Origin: Prostheceraeus crozeri
Lineage: Eukaryota > Platyhelminthes > Polycladida > Euryleptidae
DNA: 64,000 nucleotides
Assembly: GCA_907163375.1 (NCBI GenBank)
Contig: CAJQUW010001859.1
Location: 744,001 to 808,000 of the forward strand
Reading direction: 5' to 3'
Shown: positions 24,772 to 35,260 of the stretch, one piece after another
Layout: every line of letters starts with the position of its first letter
How positions within the stretch are numbered: position 1 is the stretch's first letter
Position numbers and translations under genes: made by a program
Notes under the pieces: generated by a model
Database searches by the model: none
What the model was told of the DNA's origin: nothing
The model's input: the letters and a program-made list of their open reading frames with translations, nothing else

Positions 24772-25050
24772 CTAATGGAGGCATGTTATACGTTGAGTTT
24801 TTCCTTCATTCACTGACGACTCATCATATGAATGAGTTAAGGTGAAAACGGTATGCATCATCACTTTGACTGACAAAGGAATGCACACGTACTGAATGGG
24901 GAAAAGATCAGGCTGTCAATAAGGATGAATAGAATCTTATCGAATGGTCTGACATCTACGACAATGAGGTGGATCCATTTTTAGACATGGGTTATCGCTT
25001 TGTCTGATATGAAAACGTTCACACGCTCGCATATTCAGCTGTGAATATAA

Positions 25051-25350
25051 TTTACTATTGCTATTTTTAGTGACTATCTTTACAAGAAGAATGACAGTGA
25101 TGTAAGCAACATGCTTCCTAAGCTGAATAGAGCTGTTTGTGTTATTCTATTAGACATGCCGTTTAGCAAATCGGCGATACAACGATGTTGCCCACCTGTT
25201 AGAAAAATTAGCACAAGCGAGTTATGTGAAGTGTTACTTGATGATGCAAAGATACATCACATTTCATTTTTGATTGAAAATCAAAGTGCTCTTCTGAAAC
25301 TGGGCAATGGCATTCATTGTCAATTGAGTGAAAATTTGATAAAACTGTAG
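25051..25350 (+). CDS. Small uncharacterised element protein
   Basis: The frame is open from 25051; the first ATG is at 25111, giving 79 residues, or about 100 if read from a spliced or earlier start. No known domain was recognised. It contains NRAVCVILLDMPFSKSAI and a C-terminal Leu-rich stretch. It ends 20 bp before the next frame begins in another phase, so the two may be parts of one gene separated by a frameshift. It lies on the + strand with the TBP-like remnant. Confidence 0.35.
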   Translation, partial: FTIAIFSDYLYKKNDSDVSNMLPKLNRAVCVILLDMPFSKSAIQRCCPPVRKISTSELCEVLLDDAKIHHISFLIENQSALLKLGNGIHCQLSENLIKL

Positions 25351-25369
25351 TTTTTCATTGCTGTAAAAT

Positions 25370-25690
25370 GTGTTTACTGCTACACGCATGATTGGTGTAG
25401 GAATACCAATGACCCTTAATAAACATGAACAACACTTTTACATTCAAAGTGATCTGATTTCACCTATTTCTTTTGATGAGAAAAAAGAATACATTTTACG
25501 CGATTTCATTCATGACAAAGACGCTTCATATGGAATAGTCCAGATATTGTTTGAACCTATTTTCTACCATCCTATCGTCAAACAAATGATACCCTCTATT
25601 GCTATCAAAATTACCAATGGTTTACAAGAGTGCATCCACGTGAAAGATACTAAATCCCTCATAACGTTAGTGTTTCGGAAAACAAAGTGA
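25370..25690 (+). CDS. Small protein, possible virion-protein C-terminus
   Basis: A frame of 106 codons. The C-terminal half is strand-rich and ends IPSIAIKITNGL...SLITLVFRKTK. Before it come HFYIQSDLISP and FEPIFYHPIV. From memory this layout recalls the C-terminus of uncharacterised proteins encoded beside Polinton polymerases that may be structural, but I cannot verify the homology. A poly(A) signal AATAAA follows at 25785-25790. The start is the first codon the frame offers after the previous stop, and the true N-terminus may lie in the preceding frame. Confidence 0.35.
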   Translation: MFTATRMIGVGIPMTLNKHEQHFYIQSDLISPISFDEKKEYILRDFIHDKDASYGIVQILFEPIFYHPIVKQMIPSIAIKITNGLQECIHVKDTKSLITLVFRKTK

Positions 25691-25886
25691 AGTCTTTATA
25701 CAACATTTATTGAAATATGTACATGAATGTGAAGCAATAGACTTTATACAACATCCACTGAAAATATATACATGAGCGCACTTCAATAAACATTGTTATA
25801 TACAAAAAGTCTTTTTACTTCGTGAAGGGTGGAAATATACAGAGATAGGAAAAATGTCTTTCAGTGGAAAAGTCATCACATGGGGA

Positions 25887-25971
25887 ATGTACAGATGTGG
25901 ACACATATTCACAAGGAAAAAACAATCTCATGCGATACATAAAACAACAATGTTTATCTACAGAAATCAAC
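25887..25971 (+). pseudogene. Duplicated zinc-finger fragment, opposite strand
   Basis: The sequence reads CGHIFTRK and then, after a one-base shift in an A-run, NLMRYIKQQC. This mirrors the first zinc finger of the polymerase gene (CGHIFTRKRDLLRHIRQ), including many identical codons. The first metal-binding Cys has become Tyr. It lies just beyond the 3' end of the polymerase frame but on the other strand, so it is an inverted duplication of that exon or a remnant of a second finger protein. Confidence 0.55.
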
Positions 25972-26001
25972 ATCAAAATACTGAGTTAAGGATGAATCTA
26001 T

Positions 26002-28902
26002 TTACACGTCTCCTGAATGTGGTAGTGTGAGTTTAATTCTTTTGGGTGGTGGTATGTTTGTGTCAGGATGTCCATGTGGAAGAGATATGTTGTGTTCTAA
26101 CCAGCACCTCTTATCCTCCCATGCTGAAAGCGCCCGTTTCCTAAAAGTATGAGTTTTGATCTCATGCGACTTAGATTTTAAGATTGTCATATTGACAAAT
26201 GTTATATTTTTATTTCTATAGGCTTTCCTGAAATTCTTATGTTTCATATTTTGCACAATGGATTTTGATATGCCTTTAGCGCGCTTAATGCTATCATCAC
26301 TATCCTTTAATTTCATACTGTACATTTTTGGACGGAGGAGAATCATTTCATCTATTTCCTTCCCTGCTGTCTCATCCTTAAAGCAGCCAAGTTTTGCCTT
26401 ATTTTTGATGGAGTAGAGTGGATGATCAGCAGGATAATTTGATGTATCAAAATATCTTTCTAAAGATTTTCCTACTTCATTGAAACTTAAATCTTTTTGA
26501 GTGGTAATACCTAAGAAGAAACTATCTGTATCACCACCCAACAAACGAACCTCTTTTACGAGAGGACATGGTTTTAATATTTTATAAAAGAGTTGGTACA
26601 TTTCAAGCTTAGAATAATCTAGTACAGCTTGGCCAATATAGATGGGCTTGCACAACTCAACTTCAGATTTTATCATTTTAACACCTACAAGGTCCTCATC
26701 GATAATGTCTCTATCGATGAATAGAGGTGATGAGACCAATTTGTGATACTTTTGATCATCATTAACTAGTTTATAGTTTACACGTTTTCTAACATCCTCC
26801 ATCGTCTTACCAAATAAACTGTTGTTCTTATATTTATAAAAATCTTTTTCAAAGTTATTTTGAGCTAGTGCACGTTTCTGGCTGTTGCTATCAATATATG
26901 GTTTGAGGAAGGCTTTCTGTCTAAATTTAATAATGCGGTGAACTCTTTTTAAAATCATGCCCATTTCTAAATAAAATTTTAAGATGCTAAAGTGGACTAG
27001 ATAGTTTTCTTTATCATACTGGGTGAGTAAAAGTTTGCGGCAAGGCTTATAGTCGGGTTGTCCACATGATTCTAAATCTTTATGAAATTGTTTCATAAAG
27101 TCGGAAAACATATCTTTACTCACTTCACCTGATTCGGGTGCGAGTGGAAAATCTACGGTTTTATGTTTAATATTATTTGGATAGATTAGATCTATCTCAA
27201 AATAATATCCCCAATCACCTTCATCTGGAATTGCTAGTATGTTAGAAGGGTTGGAGAAATGTTGAATATCACTATCATCTAACCAGCTAAACTCAGAGTG
27301 AGGTAGCGGTTTGGATAATGAACTACCATACAAATTATTTTGGTCATAATACTTCAGATGGGTATGATCATTACCTACTGTTTCAGATTTTAACCTATGT
27401 TTATTTACAAATGTGAGACCACCGCGAATTCCTCGCTCAAATAAATTATACATCTCTGGATCTTGTAAGAGATGAATGGTCTCATCAGTCATTTTAAAAG
27501 CAGACTTAAATGACATGGCTGGCAGACTGACAAAGTGGACGGGATCTAACTTATCTTCTTCTAATGCCACTCGTCGAAACTCCTGAAATACATCAGCCAG
27601 CAAAAATACATCTAACTTAAGGTAGGCAATCATATATTCGCCAAATGTATGGCAGTCAAATTTTATCCATGCATCTTGTGCATGATCATAATCTTCGGTC
27701 TTACATTCTGCACCGGTCAAATCATTTTTAAATTTATCTATGGGCGGAAGAGAAGTCTCGCCGAGTTTACTAATCGCATCAAAATATGCATATGGAAAGA
27801 CTCCTTTCCGTGTGATGACTTCATCGGTTAGATTTGGATATTGTTTCTTAAGATTTTGTGTTAGTGGAAGAGACTTTAGATTTTGCACGAGAGAGGCCAG
27901 TGATGCAGTCATAAATTGGTAGGAATCTAAAAATTTTATATCAAAATAGACCGTCTTATTTTCTTTAGTTTTATCGACAGGCACTTTTGCTGTCATGGCC
28001 ATAAACTTCTCTCTCGTTTGCGCTATTACATCAAGCTTCCAATCTTTCATTTGACCTAAACCTCCTTTTATTATCATATGGCTGTCGTAGCCCTTGAAAT
28101 TATGGAAAATGACGGGTAATGTACGCCGTTTCATCCTAAGTGAAAAATTACATTTTGAACAGAGTGCGTTTCTAAATTTGCCAGTGATGTGATCATGGTC
28201 GCGCACTTTCTTAATCTTATCATCATCAAATGTTTTCCTACATTTGGGGCAAATGTTGCAGCTATCAAATTTTGCTTGATCATCTGCTGTCATATGCAAT
28301 GATCTGCGATAGAGTTCACCATCATACTTTTGTTGAAATTTTACAGCCTGTTCGAGGAATTGTAGGAATTGGTAAATACAATCCTCACCTTGCCAGACGC
28401 GCATTTTATTTTGCCTACTCCTAAAGTGATCATGCCATACTTCATAGCAGGAAATGGCTGCTGGTCGATGGATGTTATCATCGATATAGCATTCGATGTC
28501 AGCATAGATGACACGCAGGGGACTTAATTCATCACCATTCTCTCTATATGAAAACTCCTTATCTTTGGGCATGCGCTCTATTTGTAGTTTACCCCGCTTG
28601 CACCATTCATAATGACTTAGAAATTTATTTTTCGACCAAAATGGTCGTGTGCAGCGGTCGCATATGAAATGTTCACCTTTAATCGATTTTTGTATATGGC
28701 TGTAAAGGCGATGAATTTTTGGAATGCCACAGTAATGCCACTGTTGAGTATTGTCCTCATACACTAGCAAAAGGTTGACAACTCGATCATAGCTACTTTG
28801 GCGGTTGTTATACCTAACGCCTTTTAACCCTTTCTCCCAGACGTGAACCACTATCTTAATTTTATTTAATTTCTCAAATTTCTCTATATCTTTCAATTTC
28901 AT
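26002..28902 (-). CDS. Protein-primed-type family B DNA polymerase, Polinton-like
   Basis: 966 codons, uninterrupted. A C2HC finger lies at residues 81-101. Exonuclease motifs: YADIE (D135, E137), NFKGYD (N268, D273) and YLKLD (Y427, D431). Between the first two is an endonuclease-VII-like finger: CPKC at 218-221, DHDH at 235-238 and CSKCN at 248-252. Polymerase motifs: IRGG at 491-495, motif A YYDQNNLYG (D520), motif B YKNNSLFGKT (about 691-700), motif C GGDTDS (D791, D793) and KMY at 859-861. All catalytic residues are kept, so the enzyme could copy the element, presumably primed by a terminal protein. The N-terminal part (MKLKDIEKFEKLN) overlaps the upstream exon product in ATGA. The spliced 5' exons suggest that both were one gene. 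TTTATT at 25706-25711 is a possible poly(A) signal on this strand. Confidence 0.9.
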   Translation of the reverse strand: MKLKDIEKFEKLNKIKIVVHVWEKGLKGVRYNNRQSSYDRVVNLLLVYEDNTQQWHYCGIPKIHRLYSHIQKSIKGEHFICDRCTRPFWSKNKFLSHYEWCKRGKLQIERMPKDKEFSYRENGDELSPLRVIYADIECYIDDNIHRPAAISCYEVWHDHFRSRQNKMRVWQGEDCIYQFLQFLEQAVKFQQKYDGELYRRSLHMTADDQAKFDSCNICPKCRKTFDDDKIKKVRDHDHITGKFRNALCSKCNFSLRMKRRTLPVIFHNFKGYDSHMIIKGGLGQMKDWKLDVIAQTREKFMAMTAKVPVDKTKENKTVYFDIKFLDSYQFMTASLASLVQNLKSLPLTQNLKKQYPNLTDEVITRKGVFPYAYFDAISKLGETSLPPIDKFKNDLTGAECKTEDYDHAQDAWIKFDCHTFGEYMIAYLKLDVFLLADVFQEFRRVALEEDKLDPVHFVSLPAMSFKSAFKMTDETIHLLQDPEMYNLFERGIRGGLTFVNKHRLKSETVGNDHTHLKYYDQNNLYGSSLSKPLPHSEFSWLDDSDIQHFSNPSNILAIPDEGDWGYYFEIDLIYPNNIKHKTVDFPLAPESGEVSKDMFSDFMKQFHKDLESCGQPDYKPCRKLLLTQYDKENYLVHFSILKFYLEMGMILKRVHRIIKFRQKAFLKPYIDSNSQKRALAQNNFEKDFYKYKNNSLFGKTMEDVRKRVNYKLVNDDQKYHKLVSSPLFIDRDIIDEDLVGVKMIKSEVELCKPIYIGQAVLDYSKLEMYQLFYKILKPCPLVKEVRLLGGDTDSFFLGITTQKDLSFNEVGKSLERYFDTSNYPADHPLYSIKNKAKLGCFKDETAGKEIDEMILLRPKMYSMKLKDSDDSIKRAKGISKSIVQNMKHKNFRKAYRNKNITFVNMTILKSKSHEIKTHTFRKRALSAWEDKRCWLEHNISLPHGHPDTNIPPPKRIKLTLPHSGDV

Positions 28903-31000
28903 GTCATGCAGTCATCAAACTTTAATTCATTTTCCCACTCTTGATACTTACTTCTACGGAAACGATTATCACTTACATCATTGTAGTGGAGAATGGATAA
29001 CACTGCATACTTAAAACATTGCGATTCGCAATCTACAGAAATGACTGCTTTTTTATCTTTTAAAATTTTTTGAAGATTGAAGGAGCCTCGCCCACTATAA
29101 CTTTCTAGCAAATTGATTTTAAACTTGGCAGATTCTATACCATCAAAAATGAGGCCACTATCGCGTTCGTTGAATTTAACTATATTTAGTTTTAGTCCTT
29201 GGATATGAAAATTTAACCAAGAATCTTCATCGATTACTTCTGTAGCAGGAGAGGAGGGTATGTAAAACTCCAACCGCTCTGCTATTTGACCAGTATGATG
29301 ATCGATTTTTACATATTTTATTTTTAAGTAGATGAGCGCTTTTATTCTAAAGTTGTCTAAATTTCTAAAGAGCGCATCTATCAAGGATGAATTTTGATGA
29401 AACCATTCCTCAAAGTTAGCAATGGTTTCTGAGGAGTCCATCTGGTAGTTCCTCACTAAATTGTTCATTGATATTTCAGAGAGTCGGATAGAGGAGGTAC
29501 CGTTGGTGTAGGTATCGTTCGTGTGTGTATGTCGAAGTCTATGTGAAGATAATTCAAAATGTGACTCAAATGATTGAATGCAGAAGTCGCAAGTAAAGGA
29601 GACGTGTTCAATAGAGTCATCCTCACCTCGGGAGATTGATGGCGACTTGGGTTGACACACACGTTGTCTGATGTGTCGGAGCAGATCGCGTTTCCTCGTG
29701 AAGATGTGCCCACAGTCAGCACATTCCCGCTCGTCGCCTTCCCGCGATAGTGTTGAGCTGGAACTAGCATCACCTAAAAGAGAAATCATTCTATCATCTC
29801 TATTAAAGTCTTAGTGTTTTGTTACAACTTACCTTCACTCAATAGCTCTAAACTTTCCTTGAGAAAGGAGGGCTTTGGTGATGAAGTCGATGCCTGAAAT
29901 TGAGGAAGATGCTATTAGATAAACGTTCGAGGGAGATGAGTGAGGAAATCTTCAACCTACCATTTTAATGGTGTGGTCGCACACCTCGATCTCCATTTCT
30001 ACCAACTTGTTGGAGATGGGAGGGAAGTCGCCTGCTGTTGCCGGTGGTGGTATGTGAGAGTTGGCGGGGCGGTTAGGAACGTTGTCGCTCAGAAATACCG
30101 TTGCGAGATCTGTTGAGAAAAGGAAGGAAAGCGATCAGTAACATGACTATTCAATTCCAAGTGTGGCGTGCGTTTTGTTTAAGTCCTTGTCCCCCTTTAC
30201 CATCACTGTAACTTACCATCAAGAGAATCTACTTCCACCATCACCGATGGTTCAAGAGGAGGTAGAAGGGGGATGCGAGCCGAGGGTGGAAGAGTCCGCG
30301 GCTTGGGTGTTGGAGGGATGCGGCGACGAGGAGCAGGTATGGGTGGTGGTGGAGGTTGGGCGATGACCATGTCCGAGGTGGATGGCTGCTCAGATGGTGG
30401 AGCTGAGGTAGATGGGCAAGAGGGTAGGGTCGGAAAATCATCATCATATTTCCGCCTCGCGACTTCCTCCCACTTCTCCTGCCTTGCCAAAACTGTAGAG
30501 TGGAAAAGAGATGAGATTGATGAATGATAGAATGCATGCTATCAGCCATGATGATACAGAACACATGACAGCATTCATTCATTAAGATACTTACATATTC
30601 CCAGTCGTTCATAGGCTCGACCAAGTGCCCCTTCAGGAATAGGTTCTCTGTTCATGATCCGCTGCTGTACTGAAAAACGGAGGGAGATATTAGAGTGCAT
30701 TATAAATTTTAGAAATGAGCTTCGCTTTTGAAAATCGCGGAGTAAAAAGACGTTAAGGGTCTTTTGTTGAAAATTAGTAAGGATATGATTCTTACATTCT
30801 TGATGTTATTCAAAGGTTTATGAAAATTAATTCCTATGCTCAACACACATGATAACCGAATGATGTTAGTTCAAGAGTTCTATTAGCACAACCTGCATCC
30901 TTGCCCCATCACACAAAAACTTACATTGCTCAATGAGAGTTTCCTCCATCTTGGCAGAGACGCGATAAGATTCAATTTTTCTCGTGATACTCGTATCCAT
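28899..31000 (-). CDS. Spliced N-terminal part of the polymerase gene
   Basis: Six exons join in frame, 1,512 nt in total, 503 residues. Coding exons: 30925-31000 (ATG at 31000-30998), 30595-30669, 30217-30492, 29961-30109, 29833-29893 and 28899-29773. The introns are 255, 102, 107, 67 and 59 bp. All are GT-AG with GTAAGT or GTAGGT donors and pyrimidine-rich acceptors. Exon three is proline-rich (APPSEQPST; PPPPPIPAPRRR). The last exon has zinc fingers at residues about 230-252 (C2HC) and 274-294 (C2H2). It then has the conserved segment KKAVISVDCESQCFKYAVL, found at the N-terminus of large Polinton-type polymerases. An ATG at 29789 falls in the last intron and is not the start. An acceptor at 31045-31046 implies a further non-coding 5' exon. 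The frame ends in TGA overlapping the polymerase ATG. Confidence 0.75.
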
Positions 31001-31149
31001 ATCGAAGATTAAAGTAGTTAGATTCGACGTCGAAGGCAAATTCACTGAAAAGGATACGTAAGATTTATTTCATTTTACCTATGATGATCATGTGAATAGT
31101 CATTCAATGAACATGAGTCAATCAACACTTCGAAATGCTCCATACCATG

Positions 31150-31440
31150 AAGACTAACCCTTGTCGAATGGCTAAAGTACTCTGACCTGACGAGAGAAAG
31201 TGTCACGTTGAGTATGAAGTCGAACGCCCAACATGAGCAACAGCTCAGAGGTTTCGGTCTAACAAACGACGAACAACCCGTGCAACGCAATCCCTCTACG
31301 GCAGTACCCGCCGTCCCGAAGGAACGCTCGAGGAAAGGAAGTATTACAGCGATGATATGCTTTATGAGCAGAAGTGAAACCCTTGATAGCAAGAGACTAT
31401 TCAACTTGATAGCAAGTCAAAACAACCTGATAGCGGGAGC
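31150..31440 (-). promoter_or_regulatory. Extra copy of module M2 upstream of the polymerase gene
   Basis: A diverged copy of M2 lies outside the inverted arms, on the - strand, 100-400 bp upstream of the first coding exon. Three CTTGATAGCAAG-type boxes stand at 31382-31393, 31405-31416 and 31426-31437. Then come a TATA-like CATAAAG and the ACGGC/GCCGT hairpin block (31296-31325). A donor-like AG|GTTAGT lies about 130 bp downstream. The position suggests a promoter or non-coding first exon that splices to the acceptor at 31045. Confidence 0.55.
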
Positions 31441-31724
31441 TCACCAACACTCACCTTATGAAAGATAAATGTGAAGAGTAGAGCTGGTGCACTACCTTTT
31501 ATAAGATTTTCCTAAGCGGTGAATGGATGAGACGTCTCGTCCAATCACAAGACGATCAGGAGTTTCCAGTGCGCTCACACACTTCCAATTAATGCTGATG
31601 TCACAAACTCTCTTTTATGAACGTATGAGCATCTATTTGAATCTGTCAATGTACATTCCTATTGCGATATGATTTATTCGTTGATGATTTTACTATGATA
31701 TCTTATGTGTTCAGAGCTTGCTCA

Positions 31725-33022
31725 TACACTTAGTCTAACTTGTAAACTAGTAAATCTTGCGATCTTATTTTTTACAAACAGTCACACCTTTATTTCTAAC
31801 ATATACACTATTGAAACTTTATTTCTAATTTGTAAACTCTTGAAACTTTATTTTGATATACAAACAGCTAAAACTTTATTTCTAACGTATACACCATTGA
31901 AACTTTATTCTTAACTTGTAAACTATTGAAACTTTATTTTTAACTTGTTAACGGTTGAAACTTTGTTTTATTTCTAACATACAAGCAGATAGAACTTTAT
32001 TCTTAACTTGTAAACTGGTGAACCTTCATTTTATTTCTAACTTGTAAACTCTTGAAACTTCATTTTGATATACAAACAGCTAAAACTTTATTTCTAACGT
32101 ATACACCATTAAAAATTAATTTCTAACTTGTAAACTCTTGAAACAGTTATAATTTTATTTTTAACTTGTAGACTGTTGAAACTTTATTTCTAACTGCTAA
32201 ACTGTTGAAATGATATCTTTCATTTACAAATAGTAGAACACTTTGTCCAACTTGTAAACTAGTAAATCTTGTTCGCCATCGAATCTAACTATTTAAATCT
32301 TCATCATGGAAATCAATGTTCCACAGTCGGAGTAAAAGTTTGAGATGATACACTCCTGGCAAACTAACTCATGAAGTAGCTTTGCTGTAATACATTTCTA
32401 TCTGTAAACATATGATAATGTTAAAGTGAATCTAAAACTTTTCAGCTTATTAATTGTTCATCGTTGCATCAACGCTTTAACACGTGAACAGTTATAATTT
32501 ATTTTTAATTTACACTTAGTCTAACTTGTAAACTAGTAAATCTTGCGATCTTATTTTTTACAAACAGTCACACCTTTATTTCTAACATATACACTATTGA
32601 AACTTTATTTCTAATTTGTAAACTCTTGAAACTTTATTTTGATATACAAACAGCTAAAACTTAATTTCTAACTTGTAAACTCTTGAAACAGTTATAATTT
32701 TATTTTTAATTTACACTTAGTCTAACTTGTAAACTAGTAAATCTTGCGATCTTATTTTTACAAACAGTTACACCTTTATTTCTAACATATACACTATTGA
32801 AACTTTATTTCTAACTTGTAAACTCTTGAAACTTTATTTTGATATACAAACAGCTAAAACTTAATTTCTAACTTGTAAACTCTTGAAACAGTTATAATTT
32901 TATTTTTAATTTACACTTAGTCTAACTTGTAAACTAGTAAATCTTGCGATCTTATTTTTACAAACAGTTACACCTTTATTTCTAACGCATACACTATTGA
33001 AACTTTATTTCTAACTTGTAAA
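31725..33022. repeat. AT-rich tandem array, right arm (1.3 kb)
   Basis: Inverted counterpart of the left array. The 200-bp higher-order unit is present three times (CTTGCGATCTTA at about 32541, 32741 and 32941) against four on the left. The unique patch 32260-32490 mirrors 21135-21350. The array stops at 31725, so the right copy lacks about 2.8 kb of the left array. Confidence 0.9.
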
Positions 33023-33471
33023 TCTTATGACACTTCATATGGGTGATGATGGTAGATGAAATAGTGTTAAATAAACCTAAGATGGCTTACACTTCTGATA
33101 CAGGGATAACAATCGACTGCGATCCATGTGTAAAGAGCTTGTTAGACTACGGATGGGCTTAAGTGGATGATTTAACCATGTATACTTCTTCATTTGGAAA
33201 TAGTAGCACGCTTAGTCTAACTTGTAAATCTTAAAACATTTCATATGGGCGATGATGGTAGATGAAATAGTGTCAAATAAAATTAAGATAGCTTACACTT
33301 CTGATACAGGGATAGCAATCGACTGCGATCCATGTGTAAAGAGCTTGTTAGACTACGAAAGAGAGAAGTGTGTTATGTTGCGTGTGGCGCGTGAGTGTCC
33401 TCCCATTTCATTCCATTCATCAATTCGTCTCATTGATAGAGACAGGTAGAACTCATGGTTCTCATAACGTA

Positions 33472-34822
33472 TGCAATGGAAAGTTTTAGGCAACCTTCGA
33501 CAGTTGGCTAAATGTCGCCCTGGCGCGAATGCATACTACGTTGAGACAGCGGCAATCACTTGCAAACATGACGCAGAGAGGTTTAACAAGATTGACCATT
33601 GCCAAATGTCCCTTGCGGTATACATAGCTACGGGTTTCACCGCCGCCCTTTACAGGAACACCCGTCGAAAGGAAGTATTACACCGAACTTCATTTGCAAC
33701 GTTCAAGTTGACTGATAACAGATTCAACTTAATGATAGTATTCGCCAGTCTAAAGACTGCCCAGGGCAAACCGCGTGGAGGCTCTATCATGTCTTGCCCC
33801 ATAGTGGACGATTATACGGTAGTGTGTTAGTAGATTTCAATCATTGAAAAGGGAAGATGAGAATCATTTCATTTGTCTCATCAACGTTTATCATGGGAGC
33901 AATCATTGAAGGGACATTTAATGAATTACATTTCACTCTACTCCATATCATAAAGACTAACCTTTGTCGAATGGCTGAAGTACTCTGACCTGGCGAGAGA
34001 AAGCGTCACGTTGAGTATGAAGTCGAACGCCCAACATGAGCAACGGCTCAGAGGTTTCGGTCTAACAAACGACGAACAACCCGTGCAACACAATCCCTCT
34101 ACGGCAGTACCCGCCGTCCCGAAGGAACGCTCGAGCAAAGGAGGTATTACAGCGATGATGTGCTTTATGAGTAGAAGTGAATCTCTTGATAGCAAGAGAC
34201 TATTCAACTAGATAGCAAGTCAAAAATAACCTGATAGCAGGACAAATGTATAGTCAGTAATTTACACTTAGTGAGGAATGATAGATTTGAGTGTAGTGAG
34301 TGGCACTCGATCCCGTCGACAGCCCGAAGGCCTTGTACTGATCACTAGGGAAGTGAGAGATCTTCCCCGATACCCGCTCTTTACAGCTTAAGACATCATT
34401 GTCACTGCCCCGAAGTGGTAACAGCAACGCCGAGTCAAAGGTAGTGAACAGTAGCTGGGATCTAACCCCTCAAAGCTGCCTTAGTCTTAGTTGAATTTGA
34501 AATCTGATAGCAGATTTGAACTCAGCATACTTGAAAACCTTGAGGAAACATCCCAAGTTATTGCTTTGATCAGCTTGATAGCAAGCCGTAGAGAGCTTGA
34601 TTCACCAGCGTTTTGCAATGGAGATGTTTAGAGGCCACCCATGACAAGATAGCTAAGACTCAACCGATTGGCGTTCAAAGTGCTACGTTGAGAGCTGTGT
34701 CAAATGCCCAACATGAGTTGCCCCAGCGGTTACGGTCTCAAATATGACACATTCCCTTGCCACACTTATCACTACGGCATCGTCCGCCGTCCCGAAGGAA
34801 CACCCTGTCAGTGGAATATTAC
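33472..34822 (-). repeat. Three structured modules (M3-M1), right arm
   Basis: Mirror image of 18600-19950 at a coordinate sum of 53422, nearly identical. Hairpin blocks fall at 33628-33659 (M3), 34099-34128 (M2) and 34772-34801 (M1). The modules read towards the polymerase gene. The CTTGATAGCAAG triplet is at 34185-34241. Conceptual frames of 119 and 66 codons on the + strand are the same as in the left arm and are not counted as genes. Confidence 0.6.
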
Positions 34823-35260
34823 AGCAAAACTCTCCGTGTCTTGCTCGCTTTCAGTGAAAAGCCGCTTATAGCATGAGAAGACTGGCTCAGACATCATTAA
34901 AAATGCTTTCATTGACTTCAGCAGGGTCGAAAACCCCAGAAAACCTCCAAAACTAGTGAATTTAAATTTTTCAACTTTTTAGCACTACTTATGAAATTTT
35001 ATAAGTAGTCCATCACTTAGGGCAGGTCAATAGCGACCGAACCTTTTTTGAATCAAGTCAAACGGACTTGTAGAAGCAAAGTTACGAGCCTTTAAAGTTT
35101 TGGAGTCTTTTATGGCCTGGAGACGAAGGCCATCTCCTGGCGAATCTCTAAGTCTGACGCCTTAGCTGATATCAGCAATGAAATTTTCTAAGTCGGTTTC
35201 TTACAGAAACTCGGGATTTGGAATGTCCGAAGCTATCATCGGAGCTCAGAGAGACGACCT

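Noticed and set aside
29774..29789. ATG at 29789 as start of the zinc-finger protein
   Set aside because: It lies in TTTCTCTTTTAG, a splice acceptor. The upstream exons continue the frame.
19592..33830. Identical 119-codon frame at 19592-19951 (-) and 33471-33830 (+) as a conserved gene
   Set aside because: The arms are nearly identical at DNA level, so identity of the frame is not evidence of selection. It overlaps module M3 and has no known homologue.
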